Positions 10,841-18,302 of a DNA stretch of 64,000 nucleotides are shown in pieces (position 1 is the stretch's first letter; the number at the start of each line of letters is the position of its first letter). This stretch comes from Schaalia sp. ORNL0103 (lineage in GTDB: Bacteria; Actinomycetota; Actinomycetes; Actinomycetales; Actinomycetaceae): NCBI RefSeq assembly GCF_019429565.1, contig NZ_JAHXSA010000001.1, positions 1,240,001 to 1,304,000 on the forward strand, written 5' to 3'. Below the pieces are notes generated by a model. That model searched no databases and was not told the DNA's origin. It saw only the letters and a program-made list of their open reading frames with translations. Made by a program: the position numbers and the translations under genes.

Positions 10841-10848
10841 GTCGTCGC

Positions 10849-12033
10849 TTACTTCTTCACGACGCCCGCATCAACGTCGGCCTGGGTGAAGTAACCGGAG
10901 TCGATGAGCTTTTCCTTGAGGTTGTCGGCGTAGATGGTCTCGACCTCGAGCAGGTAGGAGGGCACGACCTTCACACCGTTGTTGTAGGTGGTGGTGTCGT
11001 TGGCCTCGGGCTCCTTGCCCTCAGCCATCGCCTTGATGACCGTCACGGCCTGGGCGGCCAGGGTACGGGTGTCCTTGAAGATGGTGGACTGCTGGATGCC
11101 GTCGGCGATCATCTTGGTGGAGGCGATCTCGGCGTCCTGGCCGGTCACGATGGGCAGGCCGTCCTTGATGGCGGGGCCGTAGCCGGCGCCCTGGAGGGCG
11201 GTGATGATGCCGCGGGAGATGCCATCGAAGGGCGAGAGCACGCCGGCGAGGGGCTCAGAGCCGCCGCCGTAGGTCGAGGTCAGCAGGTCCTCCATGCGCT
11301 TCTGGGCGACTTCCTGCTGCCAGCGCAGAATGGCGACCTGGTCGAAGTTGGTCTGGCCCGACTTCACGACGAGGGTGCCATCGTCGAGGAAGGGCTTGAG
11401 GACGCTCATGGCGCCATCGAAGAAGAACTTGGCATTGTTGTCGTCGGGCGAACCGGCGAAGAGCTCAATGTTGAGCGGGCCCTTGGGAGCGTTATCGAGC
11501 TTCTTGCCGTCCTTGTCGGTCAGGCCCAGGCCGTACAGCAGGGCGTTGCCCTGTGCGACGCCGACCTTGAAGTTGTCGAAGGAGACGTAGAAGTCAACGT
11601 TCTCGTTGTCGCGGATGAGGCGGTCATAGGCGATGACCGGGATGTTCTTCGAGCCGGCGGTGTCCAGCTGGCTGGAGAGGGCCGTGCCGTCAATGGAGGC
11701 GATGACCAGGATGGTGGCACCGTTGGTGATCATCTGGTCGATCTGCTGGGTCTGGGTGGGGATGTCGTCGTTGGCGAACTGGAGGTCAACCTCGTATCCG
11801 GCCGCCTCGAGGCCCTCCTTCACCGCGTTGCCGTCGGCGATCCAGCGCTCCGAGGTCTGGGTCGGCATCGCGACGCCGACCTTGACCTTGCCGCCGTTCG
11901 AGGCCGCAGCGCCACTATCGGAATTGGAAGCGCCGCCGGCACCGCCGCCTGCGCATCCGCTCAGTGCAAGGGCACCGGCCGCAAAAGTGGCCGCAACCGT
12001 TGCCATCTTGCCAAAGAAACCACGTGTCTTCAT
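10849..12033 (-). CDS. chvE: ChvE-like sugar-binding lipoprotein
   Basis: A 394-residue substrate-binding protein of the periplasmic-binding-protein type I fold. It has a signal peptide with lipobox LSGC, then a Gly/Ser spacer, then VKVGVAMPTQTSERWIADG, typical of ChvE/XylF-like proteins that bind aldopentoses and hexoses. The ATG at 12033 has AGGAG upstream; an earlier in-frame start adds residues without a signal sequence. The adjacent araD-araA and LacI genes suggest L-arabinose as a substrate, but ChvE relatives also bind galactose, glucose and xylose. Confidence 0.88.
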   Translation of the reverse strand: MKTRGFFGKMATVAATFAAGALALSGCAGGGAGGASNSDSGAAASNGGKVKVGVAMPTQTSERWIADGNAVKEGLEAAGYEVDLQFANDDIPTQTQQIDQMITNGATILVIASIDGTALSSQLDTAGSKNIPVIAYDRLIRDNENVDFYVSFDNFKVGVAQGNALLYGLGLTDKDGKKLDNAPKGPLNIELFAGSPDDNNAKFFFDGAMSVLKPFLDDGTLVVKSGQTNFDQVAILRWQQEVAQKRMEDLLTSTYGGGSEPLAGVLSPFDGISRGIITALQGAGYGPAIKDGLPIVTGQDAEIASTKMIADGIQQSTIFKDTRTLAAQAVTVIKAMAEGKEPEANDTTTYNNGVKVVPSYLLEVETIYADNLKEKLIDSGYFTQADVDAGVVKK

Positions 12034-12153
12034 GGAATATCTCCTGTTAATTTCCTCGACATCACTGTCGATGAGTGTCACGTCTCCACACATCCGTCGT
12101 GTGGTCTGACAACTTTTACCATATGAGAGAGGGGACACCCTCGCATTGCCCAA

Positions 12154-12190
12154 TTGATAACGTTCCAATAACAATTGTTAACGTTCACAA
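12154..12190. promoter_or_regulatory. Probable LacI-type operator pair upstream of chvE
   Basis: TTGTTAACGTTCACAA (12175-12190) is a 16-bp palindrome with one mismatched pair, centred on AACGTT. A second AACGTT (12159-12164) lies 21 bp away, two helical turns. The same core occurs as a perfect palindrome upstream of araD (14551-14562). The LacI-family protein at 14606 is the obvious candidate ligand. Confidence 0.55.
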
Positions 12191-12225
12191 CTTTAAGAAC
12201 GGACATATACACAAAGGAATCCCCA

Positions 12226-12257
12226 GGCTGTGTGGGGCGAGACGACCCCACACAGCC
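12226..12257 (-). terminator. Terminator of araD-araA
   Basis: GGCTGTGTGGGG (12226-12237) and CCCCACACAGCC (12246-12257) form a perfect 12-bp stem 14 bp after the araA stop on the minus strand. This separates araDA from the chvE unit. Confidence 0.75.
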
Positions 12258-12271
12258 AATGTGAGCGGGTT

Positions 12272-13780
12272 TTACAGCCCCTCTGCGAGGCGATGGTACG
12301 CCTGGTTCCAGCGCACGCCGGAGGCGAAGTCGCGTCGCGTCGTCGACTCGTCGATGACGACGAGTTCCATGTGCGCCAGCGCCGCAAAGTTCTCCCACAC
12401 CTCGGGCTCAATCTGCGTCGACATGCACGTGTGGTGCGCCCCGCCTGCCGTCAGCCACGCCTCGACGGAAGTGTAGAAGTCGGGCTCGGGGATCCACATC
12501 GCGCGGGCGACGGGGAGCTTGGGCATCGGCTGGGGAGGCTCGATGACATTGACAATGTTCGCGGTGAGGCGGAAGCGGTCGCGCATGTCGGACATGGCGA
12601 CAACGACGCCGCGTCCCGGGGCCGCGTCGAAGACCATGCGGACAGGATCCTCGCGATCCCCGATGCCCAGGGGGTGAATTTCGATGCGCGGACGGGCGTT
12701 CGTCAGCGAGGGGCACACCTCGAGCATGTGAGCGCCCAGGATCATCTCCTGGCCCTCGACAAGGTTGTAGGTGTAGTCCTCCATGAGCGAGGCGCCGCCG
12801 GGCAGCCCCTCCCCCATGACCTTCGCGGCGCGCACGAGGACCGCGGTCTTCCAGTCCCCCTCGGCACTGAAGCCATAGCCGGCCTCGGTCAGGCGCTGCA
12901 CGGCCAGGCCGGGGAGCTGACGGAGCCCGCCAAGGTCTTCGAAGTTGGTCGTGAAGGCCATCGCCCCGCGCTCCTCGAGGAAGGTGCGCAGTGCGATCTC
13001 CTCGCGGGCGGCGTAGCGCAGCGATTCCGCCCGATCCCCACCCGGGGCCAGCTCGGGGGCCACGTCGTAACGCTCGCAGTATTCGGCCACGAGGGCGTCG
13101 ATAGCGGCCTCGTCCACGGCGTCAACGACGGCGACGAGGTCGTTGACCGACCACGTGTTGACCGAGACGCCGAGGCGACGCTCAGCCTCGGTCTTATCGC
13201 CCTCCGTGACGGCCACGTTGCGCATGTTGTCGCCGAAGCGCACGACGCGCAGCTCGTTGGTCGCCGCGAAACCGCCGGCCGCGCGCACCCAGTTGGCGAC
13301 GCGACGACGCGTGTTCTCCTGCGAGGCATGACCGACGACCGTGGCGCGAGCCAGGCCCAGGCGCGTGAGGATGTAGGCGTATTCGCGGTCACCGTGCGCC
13401 GCCTGGTTCAGGTTCATGAAGTCCATGTCGATGCTGTCCCAGGGGATTTCGACATTGGCCTGGGTCGCCAGGTGCAGCAGGGGCTTGCGCAGGACCTCGA
13501 GGCCGCGGATCCACATCTTCGCGGGGCTGAACGTGTGCATCCAGGAGATGACACCAAGGACGCGGTCGTCCGCGCTAGCCTCGAGCATTGCTCGCTTGAT
13601 GGCGTCGGAGTCCTTCAGGACGGGCTTCCACACGATCGGCGCGGGAAGTAGGTCGGATTCGTTGAGCAGGCGCACAACCTCGCGGGACTGCTCGGCGACC
13701 TGCGCCAGCGTTTCCTCGCCGTACAGGTCCTGGCTGCCGGTGACGAACCAGACCTCGCGGCCCTCGTAGAAACTGGTCAC
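12272..13780 (-). CDS. araA: L-arabinose isomerase
   Basis: Converts L-arabinose to L-ribulose, the first step of arabinose catabolism. The 502-residue length matches the family. Visible active-site segments are [11 protein letters not shown] and the EDYTY segment (metal-binding glutamates), [10 protein letters not shown] and GGAHHTCMS (histidines). The likely start is GTG 13780, preceded by AGGAG, giving [17 protein letters not shown]; the longer open frame upstream belongs to araD's shadow. It lies 19 bp downstream of araD and is co-transcribed with it. Confidence 0.95.
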   Translation of the reverse strand: MTSFYEGREVWFVTGSQDLYGEETLAQVAEQSREVVRLLNESDLLPAPIVWKPVLKDSDAIKRAMLEASADDRVLGVISWMHTFSPAKMWIRGLEVLRKPLLHLATQANVEIPWDSIDMDFMNLNQAAHGDREYAYILTRLGLARATVVGHASQENTRRRVANWVRAAGGFAATNELRVVRFGDNMRNVAVTEGDKTEAERRLGVSVNTWSVNDLVAVVDAVDEAAIDALVAEYCERYDVAPELAPGGDRAESLRYAAREEIALRTFLEERGAMAFTTNFEDLGGLRQLPGLAVQRLTEAGYGFSAEGDWKTAVLVRAAKVMGEGLPGGASLMEDYTYNLVEGQEMILGAHMLEVCPSLTNARPRIEIHPLGIGDREDPVRMVFDAAPGRGVVVAMSDMRDRFRLTANIVNVIEPPQPMPKLPVARAMWIPEPDFYTSVEAWLTAGGAHHTCMSTQIEPEVWENFAALAHMELVVIDESTTRRDFASGVRWNQAYHRLAEGL

Positions 13781-13799
13781 GGTGAAATCTCCTTTGATG

Positions 13800-14513
13800 T
13801 CAGTGCTGTCCGTAGACGTTTTGGTAGCGGTCGTAGAGGGAATCAATGTGGTGCTGCTCGATGGGAACGAGAGGCCCGCCCGCGCGCGCGACGTGCACGG
13901 TCTTGGCGACCTCCTCGACCATGACAGCGGCCTTGACGGCGGCGCGCGCGTCGCGCCCGATCGTGAAGGGGCCGTGGTTGCGCATGAGGACCGCCGGCGA
14001 GCGTGATTCGCGCAGGGTGTCGACGATGCCGCGCCCGATCGAGTCGTCACCAATGAGGGCGAAGGGGCCGACGGGGACGGGACCGCCGAACTCGTCACCC
14101 ATCATGGTCAGGACGCAGGGAATCTCCTCTCCGCGCGCAGCCCATGCGGTGGCGTAGGTGGAGTGCGTGTGCACGACGCCGCCCACCTCGCTCATGTGGC
14201 GATAGACGTAGGCGTGCGCGGCGGTATCCGAGGAGGGAGACCCCTCCCCCAGCACAAGGTTTCCGTCGAGGTCACACACGACCATCGCCTCGGGGCTCAG
14301 GTCGTCGTAGGACACACCCGAGGGTTTAATGACGAGGAGGTCCTGGCTGCCATCCTCGGCCTCGCCGCGCACGCGCTGAGAGACATTTCCGGCCGTCCAG
14401 ACGACGAGGCCCCAGCGGGGCAGCTCGGCATGCAGGGTGGCGACGTATTCACGAACGCGCTCGATCTCGCGCGCGAACTCTGGGGTCCATGTGTCGGGGT
14501 TGCGGTGATCCAT
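13800..14513 (-). CDS. araD: L-ribulose-5-phosphate 4-epimerase
   Basis: Epimerises L-ribulose-5-phosphate to D-xylulose-5-phosphate, feeding the pentose phosphate pathway. It has 237 residues, usual for the class II aldolase/epimerase family. Visible motifs are the substrate loop TAGNVSQR, the zinc-binding [15 protein letters not shown], and RNHGPFTIG with the third zinc histidine. It is first in a two-gene unit with araA and is preceded by a perfect LacI-type palindrome at 14551-14562. The kinase needed between AraA and AraD is not encoded nearby. Confidence 0.94.
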   Translation of the reverse strand: MDHRNPDTWTPEFAREIERVREYVATLHAELPRWGLVVWTAGNVSQRVRGEAEDGSQDLLVIKPSGVSYDDLSPEAMVVCDLDGNLVLGEGSPSSDTAAHAYVYRHMSEVGGVVHTHSTYATAWAARGEEIPCVLTMMGDEFGGPVPVGPFALIGDDSIGRGIVDTLRESRSPAVLMRNHGPFTIGRDARAAVKAAVMVEEVAKTVHVARAGGPLVPIEQHHIDSLYDRYQNVYGQH

Positions 14514-14550
14514 TCGTACTCCTCACTGAGCGCCGATGAGCATCGGTTGG

Positions 14551-14562
14551 GTTAACGTTAAC
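14551..14562. promoter_or_regulatory. LacI-family operator upstream of araD
   Basis: GTTAACGTTAAC is a perfect 12-bp palindrome 38 bp upstream of the araD start, between the regulator's stop and araD. The core is shared with the sites upstream of chvE. Its position fits repression of araDA by the neighbouring LacI-type protein. Confidence 0.65.
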
Positions 14563-14605
14563 ATTCGTCCGCGCATGAAAGCAAGTACGACTACCGAAAG
14601 AGCCT

Positions 14606-15619
14606 CTAACGAGGGCAAACTCCCGTCGAACCGCGCACAACGAGGCGTGTTGGACGCACGTACGTGTCCACCAAGTCCCCATCGAGCGCGTGGCTGACCG
14701 CCTCAAGCGCACAGCGCCCAAGGTCCGCGAAATCCTGGCGCACCGTCGTCAGCCCCGGACCCGCGTAGGCGGCGATCGGCACATCGTCGAAACCCGCGAC
14801 CGACACGTCGCCCGGAACGCTCACCCCCGCCTCGGCGAAGGCGCGCAGGAGACCCACCGCGACCTCGTCGTTCGCGCACATGACGGCGTCCGGAAGGCCA
14901 TCCTCGACGAGGCTCTGCCCGGCTACGTACCCCCAGCGCGCCTCCCACGAGCCGACGAGCGGCTCGCGCTTCGAGAGGCCCGCCTCATCCACTGCCTCGC
15001 GCCAGCCGGCCACGCGTTCGCGCGCCTCGAACCACTCCTGAGGGCCCGCCACGCAGGCAATGTCCCGATGCCCCAGCGACATGAGGTGCTCCGCGAGCGC
15101 TCGCGCACCTCCACGCTGATCCGCGTGAACGACGGACACCCCGCGACCGAACGTGCGCCCGCCGGAGACCGCGACCACCGGCACGGACGCACCCTGGGAT
15201 GCCACGGCCTCAGCGAGAGAATCCACCGGCGCGATGACCACGATCGCCTCGGCCGCCAGGGAGGAGAAGTGGTCGAAGGCACTGGCCACGTCGTCAGCTC
15301 CGAAACGATCGAGGGCCACGACCGACGTGAAAAGACCAGCCTCGCGGGCGGCGACCTCCAGGGCCACCAGCATCGAGGAGGGACCGAAGTGGGCCGAGGT
15401 CGTGGTCACGACGCCGATAATGCCTGAGCGGGCAGTCACCAGGGCACGGGCCACCGAGTTCGGGCGGTATCCCAGCTGATCAATCGCGGCCTGCACGCGC
15501 TCGCGCGTCCGAGGCGACACACGCCCCTTGCCGTTCACCACGCGAGACACCGTCTGATGCGAGACACCGACCAATTCAGCCACGTCCGCCATCGACGGAG
15601 GACGACCATTGCGCGTCAT
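14606..15619 (-). CDS. LacI-family transcriptional regulator of the arabinose genes
   Basis: A 337-residue LacI/GalR protein. The N-terminal helix-turn-helix and hinge read MADVAELVGVSHQTVSRVVN and GYRPNSVARAL, followed by a periplasmic-binding-protein-like effector domain (SGIIGVVTT, AGFDDVPIAAY). It sits directly upstream of araD in the same direction and faces the purine permease divergently. The repeated AACGTT palindromes at araD and chvE suggest it represses both units and is released by arabinose or a derivative; the effector is inferred, not visible. Confidence 0.9.
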   Translation of the reverse strand: MTRNGRPPSMADVAELVGVSHQTVSRVVNGKGRVSPRTRERVQAAIDQLGYRPNSVARALVTARSGIIGVVTTTSAHFGPSSMLVALEVAAREAGLFTSVVALDRFGADDVASAFDHFSSLAAEAIVVIAPVDSLAEAVASQGASVPVVAVSGGRTFGRGVSVVHADQRGGARALAEHLMSLGHRDIACVAGPQEWFEARERVAGWREAVDEAGLSKREPLVGSWEARWGYVAGQSLVEDGLPDAVMCANDEVAVGLLRAFAEAGVSVPGDVSVAGFDDVPIAAYAGPGLTTVRQDFADLGRCALEAVSHALDGDLVDTYVRPTRLVVRGSTGVCPR

Positions 15620-15784
15620 ACCGGCCTCCCTCCCGCATGCGTCACACTGTGCTCACATCGTAAACGACGAGAGCCCACGACATAGAACTCGCCACACTTT
15701 TTAAATAACTCGTAAAACAATCGTGCCGATCACAGAGAATGGAGGGGTCCCTTCAACACTTGGATAAAGGTCCAGGAGACACAG

Positions 15785-17725
15785 ATGGCATCAAGCCCCT
15801 CGTCCGCTCCCCACCCCGTCGATCAAGTCCCTCCCTTTGGGAAACTCACCATTCTGGGCATTCAGCATGTCCTCGCGTTCTACGCGGGCGCCGTGGTCGT
15901 CCCGCTCGTCATTGTCAAGCAGCTTGGACTCGATGATGAAACGCTTATTCACCTCATCAACGCAGACCTGCTCACCTGCGGCATCGCCACCATCATCCAG
16001 TCGGCCGGTATCGGCCGCTTCATCGGCGTGAAGCTCCCCCTCATCCAGGGAGTCACCTTCACCGCCGTCTCCCCCCTCATTGCGATCGGTGCGGCTGCGA
16101 CGCCGCCCGGCGCCGACCCAAAGACCGGCCTGGCCACCATGTACGGCTCCATCATCGCCGTCGGCCTCATCGTCTTCCTGGTCGCTCCTTTCTTCGCCAA
16201 GCTCCTGCGCTTTTTCCCGCCGGTCGTCACGGGCACGCTCCTGACCGTCATGGGCACGACGCTCCTGTCCGTCTCTGCCGACGACATTTTGAGGTGGACT
16301 GACGATGCACCGGCGGACACGAAGGCGGCGCTCACCTTAGAATCGCTCGCGTACGCCATCGGCACCATCGTCATCATCGTCCTCATCCAGCGCCTCTTCA
16401 AGGGCTTCATGGGGACCCTCTCGGTCCTTCTCGGCCTCGTCATTATGACGGGCGTCGCCTTCGCAATGGGCAAGACCGATCTAACAGGCGTTGGAAACGC
16501 CAGTTGGGTGGCCGTCACCCACCCCTTCTTCTTCGGGCTCCCCCAGTTCTCCATCACCGCCATCATCGCGATGATCATCGTCATGGCCGTGACCGCCGTG
16601 GAGACCACGGGCGACGTCTTCGCCACCGGCGAGGTCGTGGGCAAGCGCATCGCCCCGCGCGACATCGCCAACGCCCTGCGCGCCGACGGCCTGTCCACGC
16701 TGCTGGGCGGCGTCCTCAACTCCTTCCCCTACACCTGCTTCGCGCAGAACGTCGGCCTCGTGCGCCTCACCCGCGTGAAGTCCCGCTGGGTCGTCACCGC
16801 CGCGGGCGTCTTCATGATCATCCTGGGCCTGCTCCCCAAGGCCGCGGCCATCGTCGCAGCCATCCCCTCCCCCGTCATCGGCGGCGCCTCCCTGGCGATG
16901 TTCGCCAACGTCGCCGTCGTCGGCATCCAGACCCTGTCAAAGGTCGACCTGCGCGACAGCCGCAACGCCGTCATCGTCTCCACCTCGATCGGCCTGGCAC
17001 TCCTCGTCACCTTCAGGAGAGCAGACATAGTCGCGGCCATGCCCTCCTGGCTGCAGATCATCTTCGGCTCCGGCGTGACCATCGGCTCGCTGACGGCCAT
17101 CATCCTGAACCTCTTGTTCTTCCACATCGGACGCCCGGCCTCGCCGGACGTGGCCGTGGTGGACGGCAAGAAGATCAACCTGGACGACGTCAACGCGATG
17201 GATCGCGACCAGTTCGTAGCAACCTTCTCGTCGATGTTCTCCGCTCACACGTGGCCGGTCGAGCGAGCCTGGGAGTCCCGTCCCTTCGCCTCCGTGTCCG
17301 AGCTGCGCTCCTCCTTCGAGGACGCCGTCCTGGCGGCCAGCCCCGAGGAGGCCGAGGAGCTCATCGCGTCCTACACGGACGTCGTCTCCCTGGTCCTCGA
17401 CGGCGCGGGCGACGAGCAGGCCAGCACGGACACCTCGTCCCTGTCGGTGGGCGATGTGACCTCCGAGGAAGCCGAGGAGCTGCGCGCCCTGGCTGCCGCC
17501 TACCGCGAGAAGTTCGGCCGCCCGCTGGTCATCTGCGTGGACAACGTGGTGGACCGCAAGCACCTGCTGTCCTCGGGCTGGCGCCGCGTCGAGCACTCCC
17601 CCGCCCGCGAGGCTCGCTTCGCGCTCGGCGAGGTCATCGACATCGCCGACCTGCGTTTCGATCAGCTGGTCGCCGACGCCAACCCCATGCGCGCCGCGTG
17701 GGACGCCGGCTTTGAGCGCCTCTGA
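15785..17725 (+). CDS. NCS2 purine permease fused to an OHCU-decarboxylase-like domain
   Basis: Residues ~1-450 form an NCS2 nucleobase transporter: FGKLTILGIQHVLAFYAGAV, the helix with ETTGDVFATGEVVG, and the family motif QNVGLVRLTRV, which points to xanthine/urate rather than uracil. Residues ~472-646 resemble 2-oxo-4-hydroxy-4-carboxy-5-ureidoimidazoline decarboxylase (UraD): MDRDQFV, ERAWESRPFASV, GDEQAS, YREKFGRPLVICV. By eye the UraD motif LIRAHPDL reads LIASYTDV, so the catalytic His is Tyr (about residue 530). At 646 residues it is ~180 longer than ordinary NCS2 proteins. It would import a purine; the soluble domain may bind a ureide but probably does not decarboxylate. Confidence 0.82.
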   Translation: MASSPSSAPHPVDQVPPFGKLTILGIQHVLAFYAGAVVVPLVIVKQLGLDDETLIHLINADLLTCGIATIIQSAGIGRFIGVKLPLIQGVTFTAVSPLIAIGAAATPPGADPKTGLATMYGSIIAVGLIVFLVAPFFAKLLRFFPPVVTGTLLTVMGTTLLSVSADDILRWTDDAPADTKAALTLESLAYAIGTIVIIVLIQRLFKGFMGTLSVLLGLVIMTGVAFAMGKTDLTGVGNASWVAVTHPFFFGLPQFSITAIIAMIIVMAVTAVETTGDVFATGEVVGKRIAPRDIANALRADGLSTLLGGVLNSFPYTCFAQNVGLVRLTRVKSRWVVTAAGVFMIILGLLPKAAAIVAAIPSPVIGGASLAMFANVAVVGIQTLSKVDLRDSRNAVIVSTSIGLALLVTFRRADIVAAMPSWLQIIFGSGVTIGSLTAIILNLLFFHIGRPASPDVAVVDGKKINLDDVNAMDRDQFVATFSSMFSAHTWPVERAWESRPFASVSELRSSFEDAVLAASPEEAEELIASYTDVVSLVLDGAGDEQASTDTSSLSVGDVTSEEAEELRALAAAYREKFGRPLVICVDNVVDRKHLLSSGWRRVEHSPAREARFALGEVIDIADLRFDQLVADANPMRAAWDAGFERL

Positions 17726-17743
17726 GTAGCTCGCAACGACGAG

Positions 17744-17787
17744 GCCGGGGCGCGTCGGGCGATATGCCTGACGCGCCCCGGCTTTTT
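17744..17787 (+). terminator. Terminator of the purine permease gene
   Basis: GCCGGGGCGCGTC (17744-17756) pairs perfectly with GACGCGCCCCGGC (17770-17782), followed by TTTTT. This is a canonical intrinsic terminator 18 bp past the stop. Confidence 0.92.
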
Positions 17788-17817
17788 CAGGCCCACAACA
17801 CCCCAGCCAGACAAAAG

Positions 17818-17922
17818 TCGCACGTAATTCGACTGCATGAATATTCAACAACATCCAGAAACGTTGCAATTCCAATGACCACAATTCAATGTTTGAAGCA
17901 GCCGCGGGGGAATTACGTGCGA
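17818..17922. repeat. 105-bp segment bounded by a perfect 13-bp inverted repeat
   Basis: TCGCACGTAATTC (17818-17830) and GAATTACGTGCGA (17910-17922) are exact inverted repeats flanking an AT-rich interior. It could be a miniature inverted-repeat element or a pair of regulator sites. I see no target-site duplication. Confidence 0.5.
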
Positions 17923-18001
17923 AATTGGTGAGCAGCACGAAAGATGCCTGAAACAGCATTCTTCCCACAGCACACAGTTCCCACGACTCGCTCCCGGTGC
18001 A

Positions 18002-18137
18002 GATACGCCGAGGGGCCGACCTGGCGGTCGACCCCTCCGCGTATCCCATCAACACAGTGCAAGTTGTCCCAGAAGGCTCCTCAATGATGTCTCGTCGGCA
18101 TCGCTCGGGCCCGGCCCGTGCCGTATTCCCTTGTGAT
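18002..18137 (-). ncRNA. Candidate structured small RNA, copy 1
   Basis: This is the transcribed part of a ~200-bp noncoding repeat (18002-18203) found again at 22397-22603 in the same orientation. On the minus strand a TACAGT (18145-18150) could be a -10. A ~37-nt block near 18047-18083 is almost identical in both copies. The unit ends in a long hairpin with 20-nt arms (18002-18045) and a 4-nt loop. Compared with copy 2, hairpin pairs change in a compensated way: a terminal-stem A:T becomes C:G, and an A:T in the small CGGRCC-type stem (18106-18118) becomes G:C. It lies beyond the terminator of the protease gene, so it is probably its own transcript. Confidence 0.5.
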
Positions 18138-18236
18138 GACACCTACTGTAGGCACCCAACCTTGCGGCAACGGCAAGGCAAGCTGAGAAAATCCTGGGAT
18201 TTTAACCCCGCAGATAATTGACTGATCACAAGACGA

Positions 18237-18268
18237 GTGTGCGCCCGCGGTTTCCCGGGGGCGCACAC
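18237..18268 (-). terminator. Terminator of the first subtilisin-like gene
   Basis: GTGTGCGCCC (18237-18246) pairs with GGGCGCACAC (18259-18268), 34 bp past the stop on the minus strand. It separates the protease gene from the candidate RNA at 18002. Confidence 0.7.
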
Positions 18269-18302
18269 TGCGTCACACACTGTCAGTGCTGCGCGTGAGG
18301 CC

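Noticed and set aside
9571-12126. 851-codon plus-strand open frame
   Set aside because: It lies opposite mmsA and chvE, both clear genes; composition bias alone explains it.
16937-18142. 401-codon minus-strand frame starting MSSQGNTAR and a matching start at 22540
   Set aside because: The shared start comes from the duplicated noncoding unit; the two frames diverge after nine residues because spacing differs by four bases, so a conserved peptide is unlikely.
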